Of a stretch of DNA of 64,000 nt, positions 18,192 through 45,373 are shown piece by piece. The notes under the pieces were generated by a model. It was not told the origin of the DNA, did not search any database, and saw nothing but the letters and a program-made list of their open reading frames with translations. Each line of letters starts with the position of its first letter. Within the stretch, counting starts at the first letter, position 1. A program made the translations under genes and the position numbers. The DNA is from Ascaris suum (Eukaryota > Nematoda > Chromadorea > Rhabditida > Ascarididae), in assembly GCA_013433145.1 (NCBI GenBank), contig CM024189.1:1550001-1614000 (forward strand), given 5' to 3'.

Positions 18192-18758
18192 AAGCAAAAG
18201 CCTCGTCAACTTCCCAGTGTCAAGTTGATCTAGTCAAATTCAAAGCAGCAAAAGGAATTCGGTCCTGAGGTTTCAACCTCAGGCCAAACTTGCAGCGATC
18301 TGTGACTATTCTTCTTATGCAATATTTTGAAATGCACAACCTATTTCGTATTCTGTCACCAAAGCTGGGACAAGTGCTGCACTGCAGTGTACCGTACCTT
18401 TCCCAACGGCCAACAACATTGTACAGTATCATAGCCGTTTTTTTTCAGTTATTACAATACACTCAATAACTAGCTTGATGCAGACTAAAAAAGGCCGCAT
18501 TTTGTGCCCGAAATACCATCTCTAGTGTGCGTCTTCCAGAAGCCCACCCACTTTCTACACTTCACTCTGCTCGACCTTCTCAAGGTACTAAGCGTGAGTT
18601 ATTCCACAATATGGTGTATTAGATGAAATATATATGTGGATCATTTATCACCATATCAGATCTTCCTGCCTATCTTCTCAGTGTTAGCAATGGGCAAGGT
18701 TTCAATAGGCATTCGTTTCATCAAATCCTGATATCTGCACTCATGCCAGAGCACCACA

Positions 18759-19220
18759 ATGAAAGTTCGCACTCGACACGAATTTCGCATGTTGAGTGAT
18801 TCTGTCTGTAGGTGTGGATATACATCTGAGAATGGCCAAGAAAGCAAATACTGCGAAAGTATTGGGAAACGAATGACGCTGAAGCTGATCGATTTGATGG
18901 AGCAACAAAGGGGGATGTGTTTTCAGCCGTATACTTTAGTCGAGTAGTGATTTGTGACGTTGGAGAAAGGCACTGAAACGAAAGCAAACAACGGCACTCA
19001 TCTTGAAAGAGTCAAGCGCAATAAACTAGCAGCTTTCGGCTGTCATCCGAGCAGTGAGTCGCTCAAACAAGGTGCTCGTTGCTTTCATCATTTCCATTCA
19101 AGTTCTACAGGCGATTCGAAAATTAACAGTGAAAGTTTTCTCACAGCATTATCCATACATCTCCTACTCTGCAGCAATCTCTCTCAAAGACCCCTAACAA
19201 AAACATCCAAATCAATCTAG
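18759..19220 (+). other. Two adjacent coding-like segments in one frame
   Basis: 18759..18947 (62 codons, Cys-containing, with KRMTLKLIDLMEQQRG) and 18954..19220 (88 codons, with RVKRNKLAAFGCHPSSESL) share a reading frame, with a TAG and TGA between them. Both show purine-first, pyrimidine-third codons. They could be exons or a decayed gene. They share the frame of the open segment at 17955. Function unknown. Confidence 0.22.
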
Positions 19221-19962
19221 CATTCTGCTGTGCCATATGAATGTTAAGTGAAAAACTTGCACTTTTTCAAAGCCTTTCACAAATATGTAGATTTGTTCTC
19301 AAATTGATTCCGCTTAATATTGATTTACTTGGCATGCATTCTTAAGCTATGGGGAGAATTTTTTAAAATGTTTCTTCGAAATATTGGCTCGGTTTGTTCA
19401 ATATAACGAAGCTGTTGTCATTAATTTAGTAAAAGAAATTTCTGAAGTCATGACATACAATGGTATGCTGATGACGAGTATAAAAGAAAACCTAAGCTCA
19501 CTGATGAAAGCGCTCATGCTAAAACATGCTAGGATTAGTTAACGGGCACAGCTGGTCTCAACCGTCTCTGTCACATGCAGTTCTGGATTTCTGATTCGTA
19601 CCATTTCCACTCCTCATCAGCACGCCGCAACAGTGAGGTTATCCTATCAGATTAACATAACTTCGTATGTCAGGTTAGAAGTGAAAAAGATGATTGAAGA
19701 GAAGTTATCCCGTTACTGATAAAAATCTGCACTTCATAGCTTCCTCAATGGTCCACTGTCTGTTTGCGGCCACAACATTAAAACAATATGTGAGAATTCA
19801 AAAATTCAAATTGGCCGATGGCTGAAAGTTGTAGAGGAAATTGTGCAATGTTGATGAGTGCAAGAATTTGTAAGCCAACGATTTTAGTGACAGTGCACCT
19901 TACAGTGAATAAAATAGGCTAGCAGCAGTCAACTTCAATGCACTTTCTAAGGCAAGTTTCTT

Positions 19963-19994
19963 TAAACCATAATGAAGAACATTATGGTTAAAAA
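19963..19994. repeat. Inverted repeat with 5-nt loop
   Basis: AACCATAATG and CATTATGGTT flank AAGAA, with partial pairing just outside. AT-rich, in non-coding DNA. Confidence 0.8.
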
Positions 19995-21126
19995 CAGAGA
20001 AATAATCAAAGAAATAGTGAGTTTTTATGACATTTGTATAAAAGTGCTAAAAATACAGAAAATATTGTAAATTTTTATAGAACTGGCGAAGTGAATAGAT
20101 CACTTCAAGGGACGGGCAAATTAGTGTGCAAAGCCTTTGCGCACAGATGAGATGGAAGTTGATTTCCATCACGTAGCACTGGGTCACTTTTACTGCAGTC
20201 TGCCTTTACACGATGTTGCGCACCTGATAACCTGCGCCTTACGCGTATCTCAGGCTTTCTCTATGTGGAGTATAATCGCCGATTTAAAGCCAATGTTTCA
20301 AATTGCTCAGCAGTAAACGTGTGAGTGGTCGATCGAAAATCTCAACTTGGCATATCGCGTGTGATTAATCTAAGCCATGTGGCCGTCGTGGGTCTAGGTT
20401 AGCTAGATTGCTGATGCAAGCTTTCTGAAGTTTTTCTATGCTTCCTGTAAACCGAGAATTTACATTCTCGTCGTCGTATGAGTCAGTGCGATGAGGCAGA
20501 ATTTCTTCTGCGATATTATTCACTTCAGTTCTCGTTGCTTACATAAATGCAGTCATGCATTCTACTCTTCTCGCCTCTGCAATTCACAGGCATTAAATAG
20601 GACGTGTAGGCTACTCTAGGTGCTAAACCATTAAATTGTTACCTTCGAAGTGTTGAGCACATTTAATTCCCTGTCATTGTTCTTTCAATGCGCATAGTAA
20701 ACTGACTTCAACTTACTGACTACCTTCTTCGCCCACAGTGACATTTTTTCGCTCATAGACATTCCGGTCATACCTCTGTCCGTAAAGAAAATATCTCAGG
20801 GGCCTAAATGCATAGTGTCTTTCCGTTGCTTGATAGAATGCAATTGTGTATATGCATTTGTTTGCGCGTATATTAGTAAGATTATTATATTTGCATTTTT
20901 ATGTGTTAGTACGTATTTACGCATGTATATTGATTTGTTGGTGTACGTGTACGCAATTTTACAAGACCAAGCTGGAATTTTCAGAGGAATTTAGGGTGCC
21001 CGTCCAAGAAAAAATTGAGTAATCCATGATCTCTTATTTGCTTATGCCTATTATACAGTATCTCAAGTCGTTCATATAATAACACCTCGTAATTCACTTA
21101 CTTATTTTAATTTAAAAAACGAAATT

Positions 21127-22338
21127 TTATACCTCATGACTTCTGTGAGAAAAGTCTTGTGTTTTTTGGAACGCTACACTCAATATCTCAGCGATCCTTT
21201 GCCCGTTTATCTGCATAGGTTTCTTTATAAAATCGGCAAAGGCCACTAAGATCGATGCAATAAACCTTTTTATCTGATGAGCTGTTGGAGTGGGAAACTT
21301 GTTTCGGCAACCTCCCTCTGGCCTAAAGAAATCGCTTCCCTTACTACACCTTCGGAATTTCATAAAATTCTTTGTGCTGGGGGAGGATTTGTTGTGCTGT
21401 TGCGGACGAATTCCTTAAACGGCGTGGGGTATAAAATTTAGCCTATACAGGAAAATAAAAGGTAATAAAACATTAACATAGAGATGTGAATGTGTGATTA
21501 GCAAAAAGGTCATTATTACTTTAATAAACCCAAAGGGGAATGTTGCACTTGCAGAAATGAATCCTCATAATTCTACACAAGGGAAAGATGGTTACATATA
21601 CGTGAATTGAATAAAAATTCCCTTCAAAATCAAATTCTATAATGCACCAAGGTAATCGCAAATGCGCGTTTAGAAGAAGTGCGGTTTCGAAAGCGTCAGT
21701 CAATTAGAACAACTTTATGCTGAAATACCTCAGCAGAATATGAGACAATGCGGCTTCCTCACCTAGCTGCATAAATTTTGATACGGTAGCAGTCATAGCC
21801 GTTGTGATGATCGAAATTTGCATTCTTTTTGAAATTTTATTGGTGCTGTAAAATTTGAACTACTTTTATCCGTAGCACTTCTTAAGATATATAGAGAACG
21901 CTGTTAAACTCACCTAAACGATTTTCGATTGTATTTTTAATTCTCTGGATTGTTGGAGCAGTTTTGGTGACCGCGTAAAGCACTCGGTCTAGAATGTTTG
22001 GTCCACCTTTGGTGGAATTGTAATGGCAGGCTTCTTGATGCAGACAAAAACATCACAAGCGTTTTGCAATGACACATTTGGGGCAAAATCTGAGTTGTCA
22101 CCTATCTTCACTTTCATGTTAGCATTGAATAAATTTACTCACTGTGTAAGTGATTTGCAATCCAATCTGCGACGAGCAACTCAAAAACTTCTTTGGTTGT
22201 TTTGGCGGTCCCTTCTCCCAATGGATAACACAGTTAGAAAAATTTCTGGGAAAGGCAAGAAGCCTAAATTAGCCCAGCCAAAGTCTTCCGACTGTGGCAG
22301 TAACTGCTTCACAAAGCTTTAGGTCATCACTCGCCTCG
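21127..22338 (-). other. Coding-like island on - strand, possibly frameshifted gene
   Basis: Read on the - strand: an acceptor GAATTTTCAG at 22339, then EASDDLKLCEAVTATVGRL, then in other frames WANLGFLPFPEIFLTVLSIG and GTAKTTKEVFELLVADWIAN, and a donor ACA|GTGAGT at 22143. After a 41 or 53-nt intron come FAPNVSLQNACDVFVCIKKP and, one base out of frame, GPNILDRVLYAVTKTAP, ending TTTAG|GTGAGT at 21914. A further segment at 21127..21363 (KRFIASILVAFADFIKKPMQ) ends CATGAG|GTATAA. Good splice signals combined with several frame changes suggest a pseudogene or sequence errors. A 99-codon + strand frame (22023..22322) overlaps it. Family unknown. Confidence 0.3.
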
Positions 22339-24261
22339 CTGAAAATTCTAGATGAAGTAATGCATATGACCTTTTGTGTGGTAGAACGGAATGGTATCCC
22401 TTGTACAGGCTTTATAATTGCAGTGTAAAAGTGAATGAGTTGAGGACGGGCGAGCAGTTTACGAGGATGGAGATTCTACCCGCCAGCCACTAAACGTCTC
22501 AGTTATAGTACTTGCTAATTTCTTAGAAGCGTTCAACGATCTTTTTTCCTTTTCCGATAGTCAAAGAGAGGTGTTAAAATGCAGCGAAATATATGGTCGA
22601 TTGTTAAAGTGCATCGTCATATAGTGGTTTTAGTCACCGATCCCCGTGCGACCTATATTGACTTTCAGCGCATCCACATCACAGGTTATTGTCGATACGG
22701 AAAGCATTTTATAGAGTTTTAAGGCGTTATGAAATGTTGAATAAACGTAAGTAAGTATAGTCTAAAATGTTCATATTGATAAGAGGATGACAAATACTCT
22801 CGACTTCAACTCTAGAGCGATAGAAACACGTTAATTCGAACAACTTATTTGAAAGATCTCAATTTAAGTCGACGATTGGTTTGCGCAAAAGCTTATAAAT
22901 TTCTACAGTAGGAGGATCGATGCGCAAATTTAGCCACTACTTTGTTCAGCTTTTTTTTTTCGAATGTCAATTGGTACTTTTACTGCACTTTTTTTTTAAA
23001 AAAATTATGCTTATTGCGAGAAGTTTCTGCAGATAAACCAAACTTCTAATTAGGTTTAAAACTTCTTACTCACGTTGACTTTTTGATATTTCAATTCTGA
23101 TTTGTTCTCGAACAATCGTTGAACACCATCGATTGCTAAACGAAGAAAGGGCAAAGAAGAGGGAATCCTATCCGTTATGTGTAAGTTGAAGAGAACTTTC
23201 TTAGACTTTAATTTCGTGTAAAATTTTCCACTGTAGATTTTAGGTATTTCATTAAGAAAGATTCGTTGGAAAATTCCCTTTTATTCTTCAATAAAATCAT
23301 TGCTTTAATTAGGAGAAATTGACCAAAGCTCAATTCTCCGTCCTACCGATACGGAAATTATCGTTGGACCAGAATCTTTCCCTAATAACCACATATTTCG
23401 CATATTGCTTACGAGAATTACTGTAATTTCCTCTATGAATAATAATTACGTGTCGAGATCAAATATCATATGTTCACTTATGGTGGTTAATTTTTAGCGA
23501 TCGAAATAGGCGAGTACTGAAGTTTCATGTGGTGCGTGGTAATTGTCAATTCTGTTCTCCACTGCCTTGAAGGTGCCTCCGAAAGACTTTTTTTTTGTGC
23601 TATTGCTATCCTTTGATTTATAATCGCTCGTTGTTACCTCATAACACTTCAAATTTTACAGCCGCATTTGCCGTCTATTCTCTCAACCCGCTAATTTCGT
23701 CTTGTTTCGCCCACCATGCATTTCATTACGCAAAACTTTGCTTCTCATTGTTTTTATTTTTCTTTTGCTGCTATCATCAAACCAAATAAATGAGAAATCG
23801 CTGATAGATAGGGTTGTGTCACAAATTATTTTTTATGCAATGTGCATATCTGTCAGCCCAACGTTTTAAACACGTGAGTAGAGAGCCTTCAATCATTCTG
23901 TCGAGATCACTTCGCTCAACTTCAGAGAGTCATGTGGCCGTGGATTTAATACACTTGTGGCAAGTGTCGTTTCGATGATTTTGATGACAATCGAGGTACG
24001 ATCGGATTGCTTTGAAGCGTAATCTTACAGCTTTACTGCTGAAATGTTGGGCTTTTCTTGACAAATATGTTAATTGAAACAAGAAGAATTGCGGATATGG
24101 TAGAAAAGCCTGCAGCGATCTTGCCTAAATTACAGTGTTTGCTTAGTAATTTTGGAGGTGGGAAATCGGTTTGAATAGTTATGTTGGCATTTACAACCGT
24201 CGCTGCACCAGTGAGTGTGAAGATAGCGATTCGCTAACAGCAGTTCTATTTCTTTGACACT

Positions 24262-24494
24262 TCATATTCACTGATGTAAAGCCATGCTTAATCGTTTTAT
24301 TTCTCGTCTATTGGGTGGGATATTTTCGATGATTTCCCTTCCGGATCTCCAAACAATTGGCCATCCATCGTGATTATTGGCGACGTCGGCAGTTCTCGGC
24401 TGAGCACATCGCTAAGAACAATTTGTGCGTCGCGACAACGACGAATGGTGCGCCGAAAATTGTGCTTTTGTGATGGAATTGAACCAATTGCCAT
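24262..24494. other. Coding-like segment, strand unresolved
   Basis: This GC-richer stretch is open in more than one frame. On + it contains SPNNWPSIVIIGDVGSSR in a roughly 70-codon frame after a stop. On - a frame from 24494 to 24297 contains RDAQIVLSDVLSRELPTSP and starts shortly after a CCTCAG acceptor. I cannot choose between them by eye, and no family is recognised. Confidence 0.15.
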
Positions 24495-25368
24495 ATACCG
24501 CTGAGGCGGTCGTAGAGACCGTGTTTAATGCATTTATAGTGACTGATATGTTGAAGTTTTGTAAATTAGTAAATTGAAGATAGCCTAACTTCTTCAAAAT
24601 TTTTAAATTTAACGCGCATCTTTCGAGAAATTTTCTGGGAATATATTGGACAGAGTTTTCCTGACAGAATTTGTTGCTCACCATTGTGCTATTGGATCAG
24701 ATTTTTGCATCCAAAACTGAAATTAATCGCTCATAGGAGACTAAAAGAAATCCTCTATTATAAAGAGATCGACGAAATAGATAGATGCGCATCGCATATC
24801 CTACTATTCTAAAAAAAATATTAAAAATATTTTAGTGAAAGCCGAAAAGAAACTATAGTGGAAAATCGAAAGTTGAAACATTTCTAAACTTTCATTCATT
24901 GCAAGGACTAGAATTAAAATGCGATATTTTATGAGAATAAAAGATGCGTTTCAATTCTCGTTGAGAGTGAGTCCAATCGTCAACGCTTATTTATATGGAA
25001 ATCTTCCAAATTATGCAAAGATAAAAACAAACTATAAATTTTAATGTCGACTTTCTTCAGATGACTATAATTACGAGATCTTTGGGAAAAAAAAAATCGT
25101 AACCAATTTCTCAAAGGTTTCATTGGCGTCATTATTTCAGTTTAATGTCAGGTTCAACTTTGAGTGTTGTTTAAAGCATTTGCTCTCAGCATTTTCCAAT
25201 CTGTCACTTTTCTCGAAATTTCATAGATTTGATTTAAGTAAATAGAATACGCTAATCACAATTATTCGCTTCTAAACTCGTAATTCCATTATTATGCTGT
25301 GATATTTTTGTTGCGAATGAATATTCGACGAGATGAAATTTATAACAAAAAAAAGAAATTTTCTTTAA

Positions 25369-25382
25369 CACACACACACACA
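25369..25382. repeat. (AC)n microsatellite
   Basis: Seven AC units in non-coding DNA. Confidence 0.9.
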
Positions 25383-25805
25383 CTAAATGTGTACTGAATT
25401 AATTCTAAACTTCTGATCACTGATCAATCGATGCAATATATAGATATTGCTTAGTGCATTAGACTGATTTGCAATTTCTGTATTAGCAGCTAAGTTGACG
25501 TTCTGCCATCTACGACGTCTTGTTTAGTTCTTATTGATTTATGTAATTGATACCCTTCTAAGAAATTTACTCATAGTTTTTAAGTGATCGACAAACTCTT
25601 TTCTCCTTCTAAGAGAGATCGCTTTTAAAGAGATAGCTGTAGAAAAAATTGCTTCATTGCGGACAAATGACACCACGCCATTGCATTGCATGCTATTTTC
25701 GAGTGACAGCGCCGCCATACTCAAATTTACTTTAGTTACGGCCACTTTTCAATGTGCTCCTTCCTCTTAGAATGAACAAGCCGATTGAACGAAAATGATT
25801 AGAAA

Positions 25806-25834
25806 GGGAGGGGGGAGGGAGGGGACGGAAGGGG
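25806..25834 (+). repeat. G-tract cluster, G-quadruplex motif
   Basis: Runs of 3, 6, 3, 4 and 4 G are separated by one to six bases (GGGAGGGGGGAGGGAGGGG and a further GGGG). This fits the standard quadruplex pattern. It lies 2.7 kb upstream of the receptor start. Confidence 0.85.
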
Positions 25835-28289
25835 AGTAAAAAATGAGCGTTTTTTTTGCATTTGCAAAAGTGAATCGCTATGTCACAGCGGTTTGTGAAC
25901 AGCCGCTACTGAAGAAGTGAATAAATGCATTTTCGAAAAACTCGAATTTTCGTTCGTTCATCGTTCGTTGACCACTAAGTGTTGATTAAATGTGCAATTT
26001 TCTGTCACCACAAAAAACTATGCAAAGGTGATTCTGCTTCATTAAACTCTTAGAATCGCTCCAATTAAAACTTAGAAAGCTCACAAACTTATTAGCTCAA
26101 AATCCAAACATGCTCATTGAAACGAATGAATTTTAAGTCCTTGAAAAAAGTGTGTCCGATATTCGCTATTCCACATTGGATCAGTCTGCTACCAATGAGG
26201 ATTTGCATCTCAACTCTGAAATATCTGTTGTTAACAACTGAAGTTTACGCTAGTTCGTATTCGGCTCGTATGAGTTCAAACGCTCGCTGTAGATATTTTC
26301 ATCCGCAATGTCTATGTATAGATAATACGTTGCCCACCGCTTTGCCAGTAATACAACTATATAGTCAACTTTATAGAGACTGACGCTAAAGCGATTATAC
26401 AAATTAAGAATCCTAGAAAACATCCTGAAACGCCCACAACACTTCTGAGTCAACGAATAAGAGAAAAGAGGCGAAGCCAAAACTTCGACTATGCGTAATC
26501 CCTCTTTCCACAATGAAGCTTGGTGAGAGATTTGCGTGGTAATAGGCTAAATGCGAGCTGGGATGCTGCCTGATAATTCTGTGTATAAAATTGTTTCATT
26601 AGCTTTTCTTGAAACTCCTCATAAGTTTTCTTGAACGAAAGTCCATTTCATTCACACTGTTCTATAGAAGTTAGACGGTATTATAACTCATAGTTCCCCT
26701 CATCATTGTAGGTCCTCTCTGAAATTGCACTTCCTATCCTCTTGAAGCATTGCCCCATACAACCAATATGAAGTACTTCAAGGTGGTAGCTATCATTTCA
26801 TCTTTACCTATACACCTTCCACCTGCGCTCGTGCATATGAAATATTACTTCCGACTCTCCCCTTCCTAAATAAAGAGCTGAGAAGATTGCAAATCCGCTT
26901 TCGTCTAAAAATTCCTATCAGTAATGTGCTGTCCAATTCTTTAAGAAACTTACAACTCATGTGATCTATAGCAAGCGTTTTGCCTCACACCTAATTTCAT
27001 AAAAAAGGGAGAAAAAAAGGAAACCGAGGATGAATTACGTATAACTGCTGAACGACGAATTGATAGTGTTCTACTCCTGTTCAGCGAAAGGCTTTTCAGT
27101 AGACTGAAAGGTCGTTATAAATGATAGAAAATAATAGTATAGCTAAAAAATGTTACATCGATTACTTTTAATGGTATGAATAGAAAAGAGGTCCAAACGT
27201 TTTCATATATCTTTTGGATTAATTATTTGTTCAAACTGAATGATGAATAGTTGCCGCAGGCGGAAAGTGAATTTGTTTCATAGAAACGCTAGGATAGTGG
27301 TGTATTATGGCAGCATGCGTATTGACACAATGGTACTCATTAAAGCAGTTGTGGGATAGTACTAAAGAGTACGCTTATTCAGCATTTATGATGACGAATA
27401 AATGCGATTAGAAATACTCAACACGTAATGACCGTTGCATTCAGATTGCTTTTTCATATCCAATTGTAATTTAATGCTGTTACTAAAAGATTTTTATGTT
27501 TTTGAAAAAATATCACCTGAGAAATGGATAACGTTTTGACATACATTGCAAAGATCAATCGTTTTTGATAATATGGAGTTTATTTGACCATAAAAACCTT
27601 CTAACGTTCTCCGAAGCTAGAGAAGCTCTCTCCTCTGAAGTGTTTATTTGAAGGACGCCTCAAAATTAAAAAAAAAAAAAATCGAACAAAATAAGCTAAA
27701 ACCATGAGAAAATCAAGCTGGAATCAGGTTCATAAGAATCCTGTGCTATATGAATTTTATTCGTTCTGTCGACTGCATCATTTAGATAGTCGAATATTTC
27801 TGCTGAAAACTTTTTTCATTATCAGCGTGCAATATTTGCACAGTTAGATTTGGAAACTTTTGCATCAACGATTTAAAAAAATCTATTCACTGATATACCT
27901 CTTTGCAATGATTACCATTATGATGCTGGGAGTTTTATTTTATTGCAATAGCTGTATGTGAAGAGTTTCTATGTTAGGATATTTTAAAAGTATTTGTTCG
28001 AATCTAATTTACATAAATATCGTTATTAGTTTACATGATTGATATAATTTATAGATTTTTTTTCAACTGACATTAGTTATAAAGTTTAGTATTTTTTGAG
28101 AGATGAATGCTCATTAAATTAGAGGTAGAAGGTTACTTTAGCAACCGTTTCACCTGTATTGCACCGATATTAATCTCGTAGACAAAAATATTACATCAAA
28201 TATATTGTAGACTTTAAGAAGTTTGAAATGTTTGCGCGCAATGATGCATTTCAAATTGCTAAACAATGTCCACCGTAATCTAGAGGAAA

Positions 28290-28295
28290 TTTCAG
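28290..28295 (+). promoter_or_regulatory. Candidate 3' splice site before the receptor start codon
   Basis: TTTCAG, the nematode consensus acceptor, lies 206 bp before the ATG at 28502. It could take a spliced leader or an upstream non-coding exon. No coding frame is seen between it and 28442. Confidence 0.35.
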
Positions 28296-28501
28296 CATCC
28301 GTTAAGGGCAGAATTACCGAGTGAAATCGTGAAATCGGCCGTCCGGTATCTGATGTACGAGGGCGTCTGCGTAGACGACGACGCTTGCATAGTGGCCTCG
28401 CTCTGCTCTCTCTCTGCACTCTGACTGGTGGCCGCTCCTAAGTGCTGCCACAAATAGATGATGCATGTTTGACGCCCGGTGCGTGCCTCGACGACGTTCC
28501 T

Positions 28502-42317
<13,816 letters not shown>

Positions 42318-42615
42318 GTCAAAGCATGCAATCGGACCGTCGGTAAACAAGAGGAATGCGAGCTTTCGTTCAATCGGCTGCGGGGTCTTGCAAAAACAAT
42401 TTTTAGCACATTCTTTTGCAGCAACTTATTCACTCGTCATGACGCTGCTTCAGATGCTATGCAGTGGTAATATTAGAGACACATCTGACCATAGTCAGAG
42501 GTGATTGTCTTTGTGTTGTCAAACGAAACATTCAGGCCGGGAAATGCCTCTTGGCGACGGATGCGCTGGAAGCGGATCACAGTTTCGCGTTCATATTTCG
42601 TAGACCTGAAGCATT

Positions 42616-43869
<1,254 letters not shown>

Positions 43870-43999
43870 TAAATAGCGAACTATTTCAAATATACTCTAT
43901 CTGAACGTAGATGAACAACAACACAGCAATAGCAAATATAACGCACACTTAAGCAACCAATAAGAAAATGCATTTCATGTTCATCTACTAATATATCAA

Positions 44000-45020
44000 C
44001 TATTGTCTGCTGCCGAGCAACATCTCCCAACGTCGTATACGCATCTGATGCACACTAACCGCAAACGACAATGGCGCTTGTACTTCAGTGTGAATCATAA
44101 AACAACCATCAGATGCAGTGATCGGTGAAACGATATCGTAATTTAAAAAAGATGCAGAGGGCAAATAAAGATAAGAGACTTTTAAAAAAAAAAAAACTGC
44201 ACAACGAGAAATCAACGAACCCAAAAACGACGAATAAAATTACGAGTGTAAAAACTTAAAAAAAGATGAAGAATAATATGAACATAGAAAGGAACAATCT
44301 ACGGCGTCGAATTGTGAGCTTAATATGCTAATAACTTATATTGTCGGTAAACGGATTCCATTCGCATCCTCGTGACTTCCAAAACGATGCAGCTGTAAAG
44401 TGTTCATCAACAAGACACCTTCTAACTGTACAGCGTAAACGACGAGTTCGTGATGAAATGAAAAAACAACATCTGCACTAGAAACATGGAACTTCCACGT
44501 CAGCACTGCATTCGTAACGAATTGGGCGGAAATTATAATGAGGATCATCCTGTTAGAAACAATAAGAACGTTTGACTCTTCAATACAACTTGTTCAAAAG
44601 AAAGGAGTTGCGATACGCAACTTTCTATGATTGCATAAACGATGCGACTTTCGTTGTTGGCATTAAACCAATAAACGGATAAAAAAAGTGAAACAGAAAA
44701 AAAAGATCACACATACTGATTGCACATTTGGACGTTATTGATGGATTAGTAAACCGAAGAACTTCAGTGTAAGCACATCGCACAACGTACGCATGCTGCG
44801 ACACCCAAAACAGTATTGCCTTTCCTAAGTGTCACACAAAAATAGAGCATCTCCACCGTACTCTTCCACAAATGCAAAGCTGACTTCAACACTGCTGTCT
44901 GGAGATTTGATCGTATATTGCAATCCAACTCATAACAATGTGACATAAATTCAATTACAGCTGTACGCCTAATCATATAACATTGTTTCCTGAGAGGTGA
45001 TCCTACTCTAGAAGGTAAAA
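44000..45020 (-). other. Coding-like - strand segments downstream of MIC60
   Basis: Three separate - strand stretches have coding-like codons: near 44820-44940 (TIKSPDSSVEVSFAFVEEYG), 44336..44548 (VLTWKFHVSSADVVFSFHHE) and 44000..44185 (LNYDIVSPITASDGCFMIH, ending with a stop). W-x-F...D-V-x-F resembles the beta-strands of GOLD-type domains, but that is a weak similarity judged by eye. They lie 0.4-1.4 kb downstream of the MIC60 stop on the same strand, so a downstream operon gene is possible. I could not join the exons. Confidence 0.2.
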
Positions 45021-45373
45021 ATTTCAGACAGGAAGGCTCCTGTAACTGCAGAAAGCGAACAACGAGTACATACCAGTTGCTTGAATGAATAAAAACGGAA
45101 CAACGCGCCAGCGCCAATTAATGATCTACACTGAACACACTCTTTCGCTATCAACCAACTTCCATATGCGGATTCCAGTGCAGTAAAAACAGAACCGGAA
45201 AGAAAGATAAAGAATCAAACTCAGGCCACGGACTGATTTAAGTCTTCGCTCTGACTGCAACTGTGCCCTAATGCACAGACTGCTCGTGCTTATCTGCATG
45301 ACAGCAACACTTCGCAAGAATTAAGTGATATATTCGAAACAGGGATATGCCTAGAACAGTTACGAACCCTATT

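Larger units (their letters stand above)
25000..28289. other. Non-coding region upstream of the receptor
   Basis: Apart from the G-tract cluster and short microsatellites I see no gene. It should contain the receptor promoter, but no element can be named. Confidence 0.5.
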
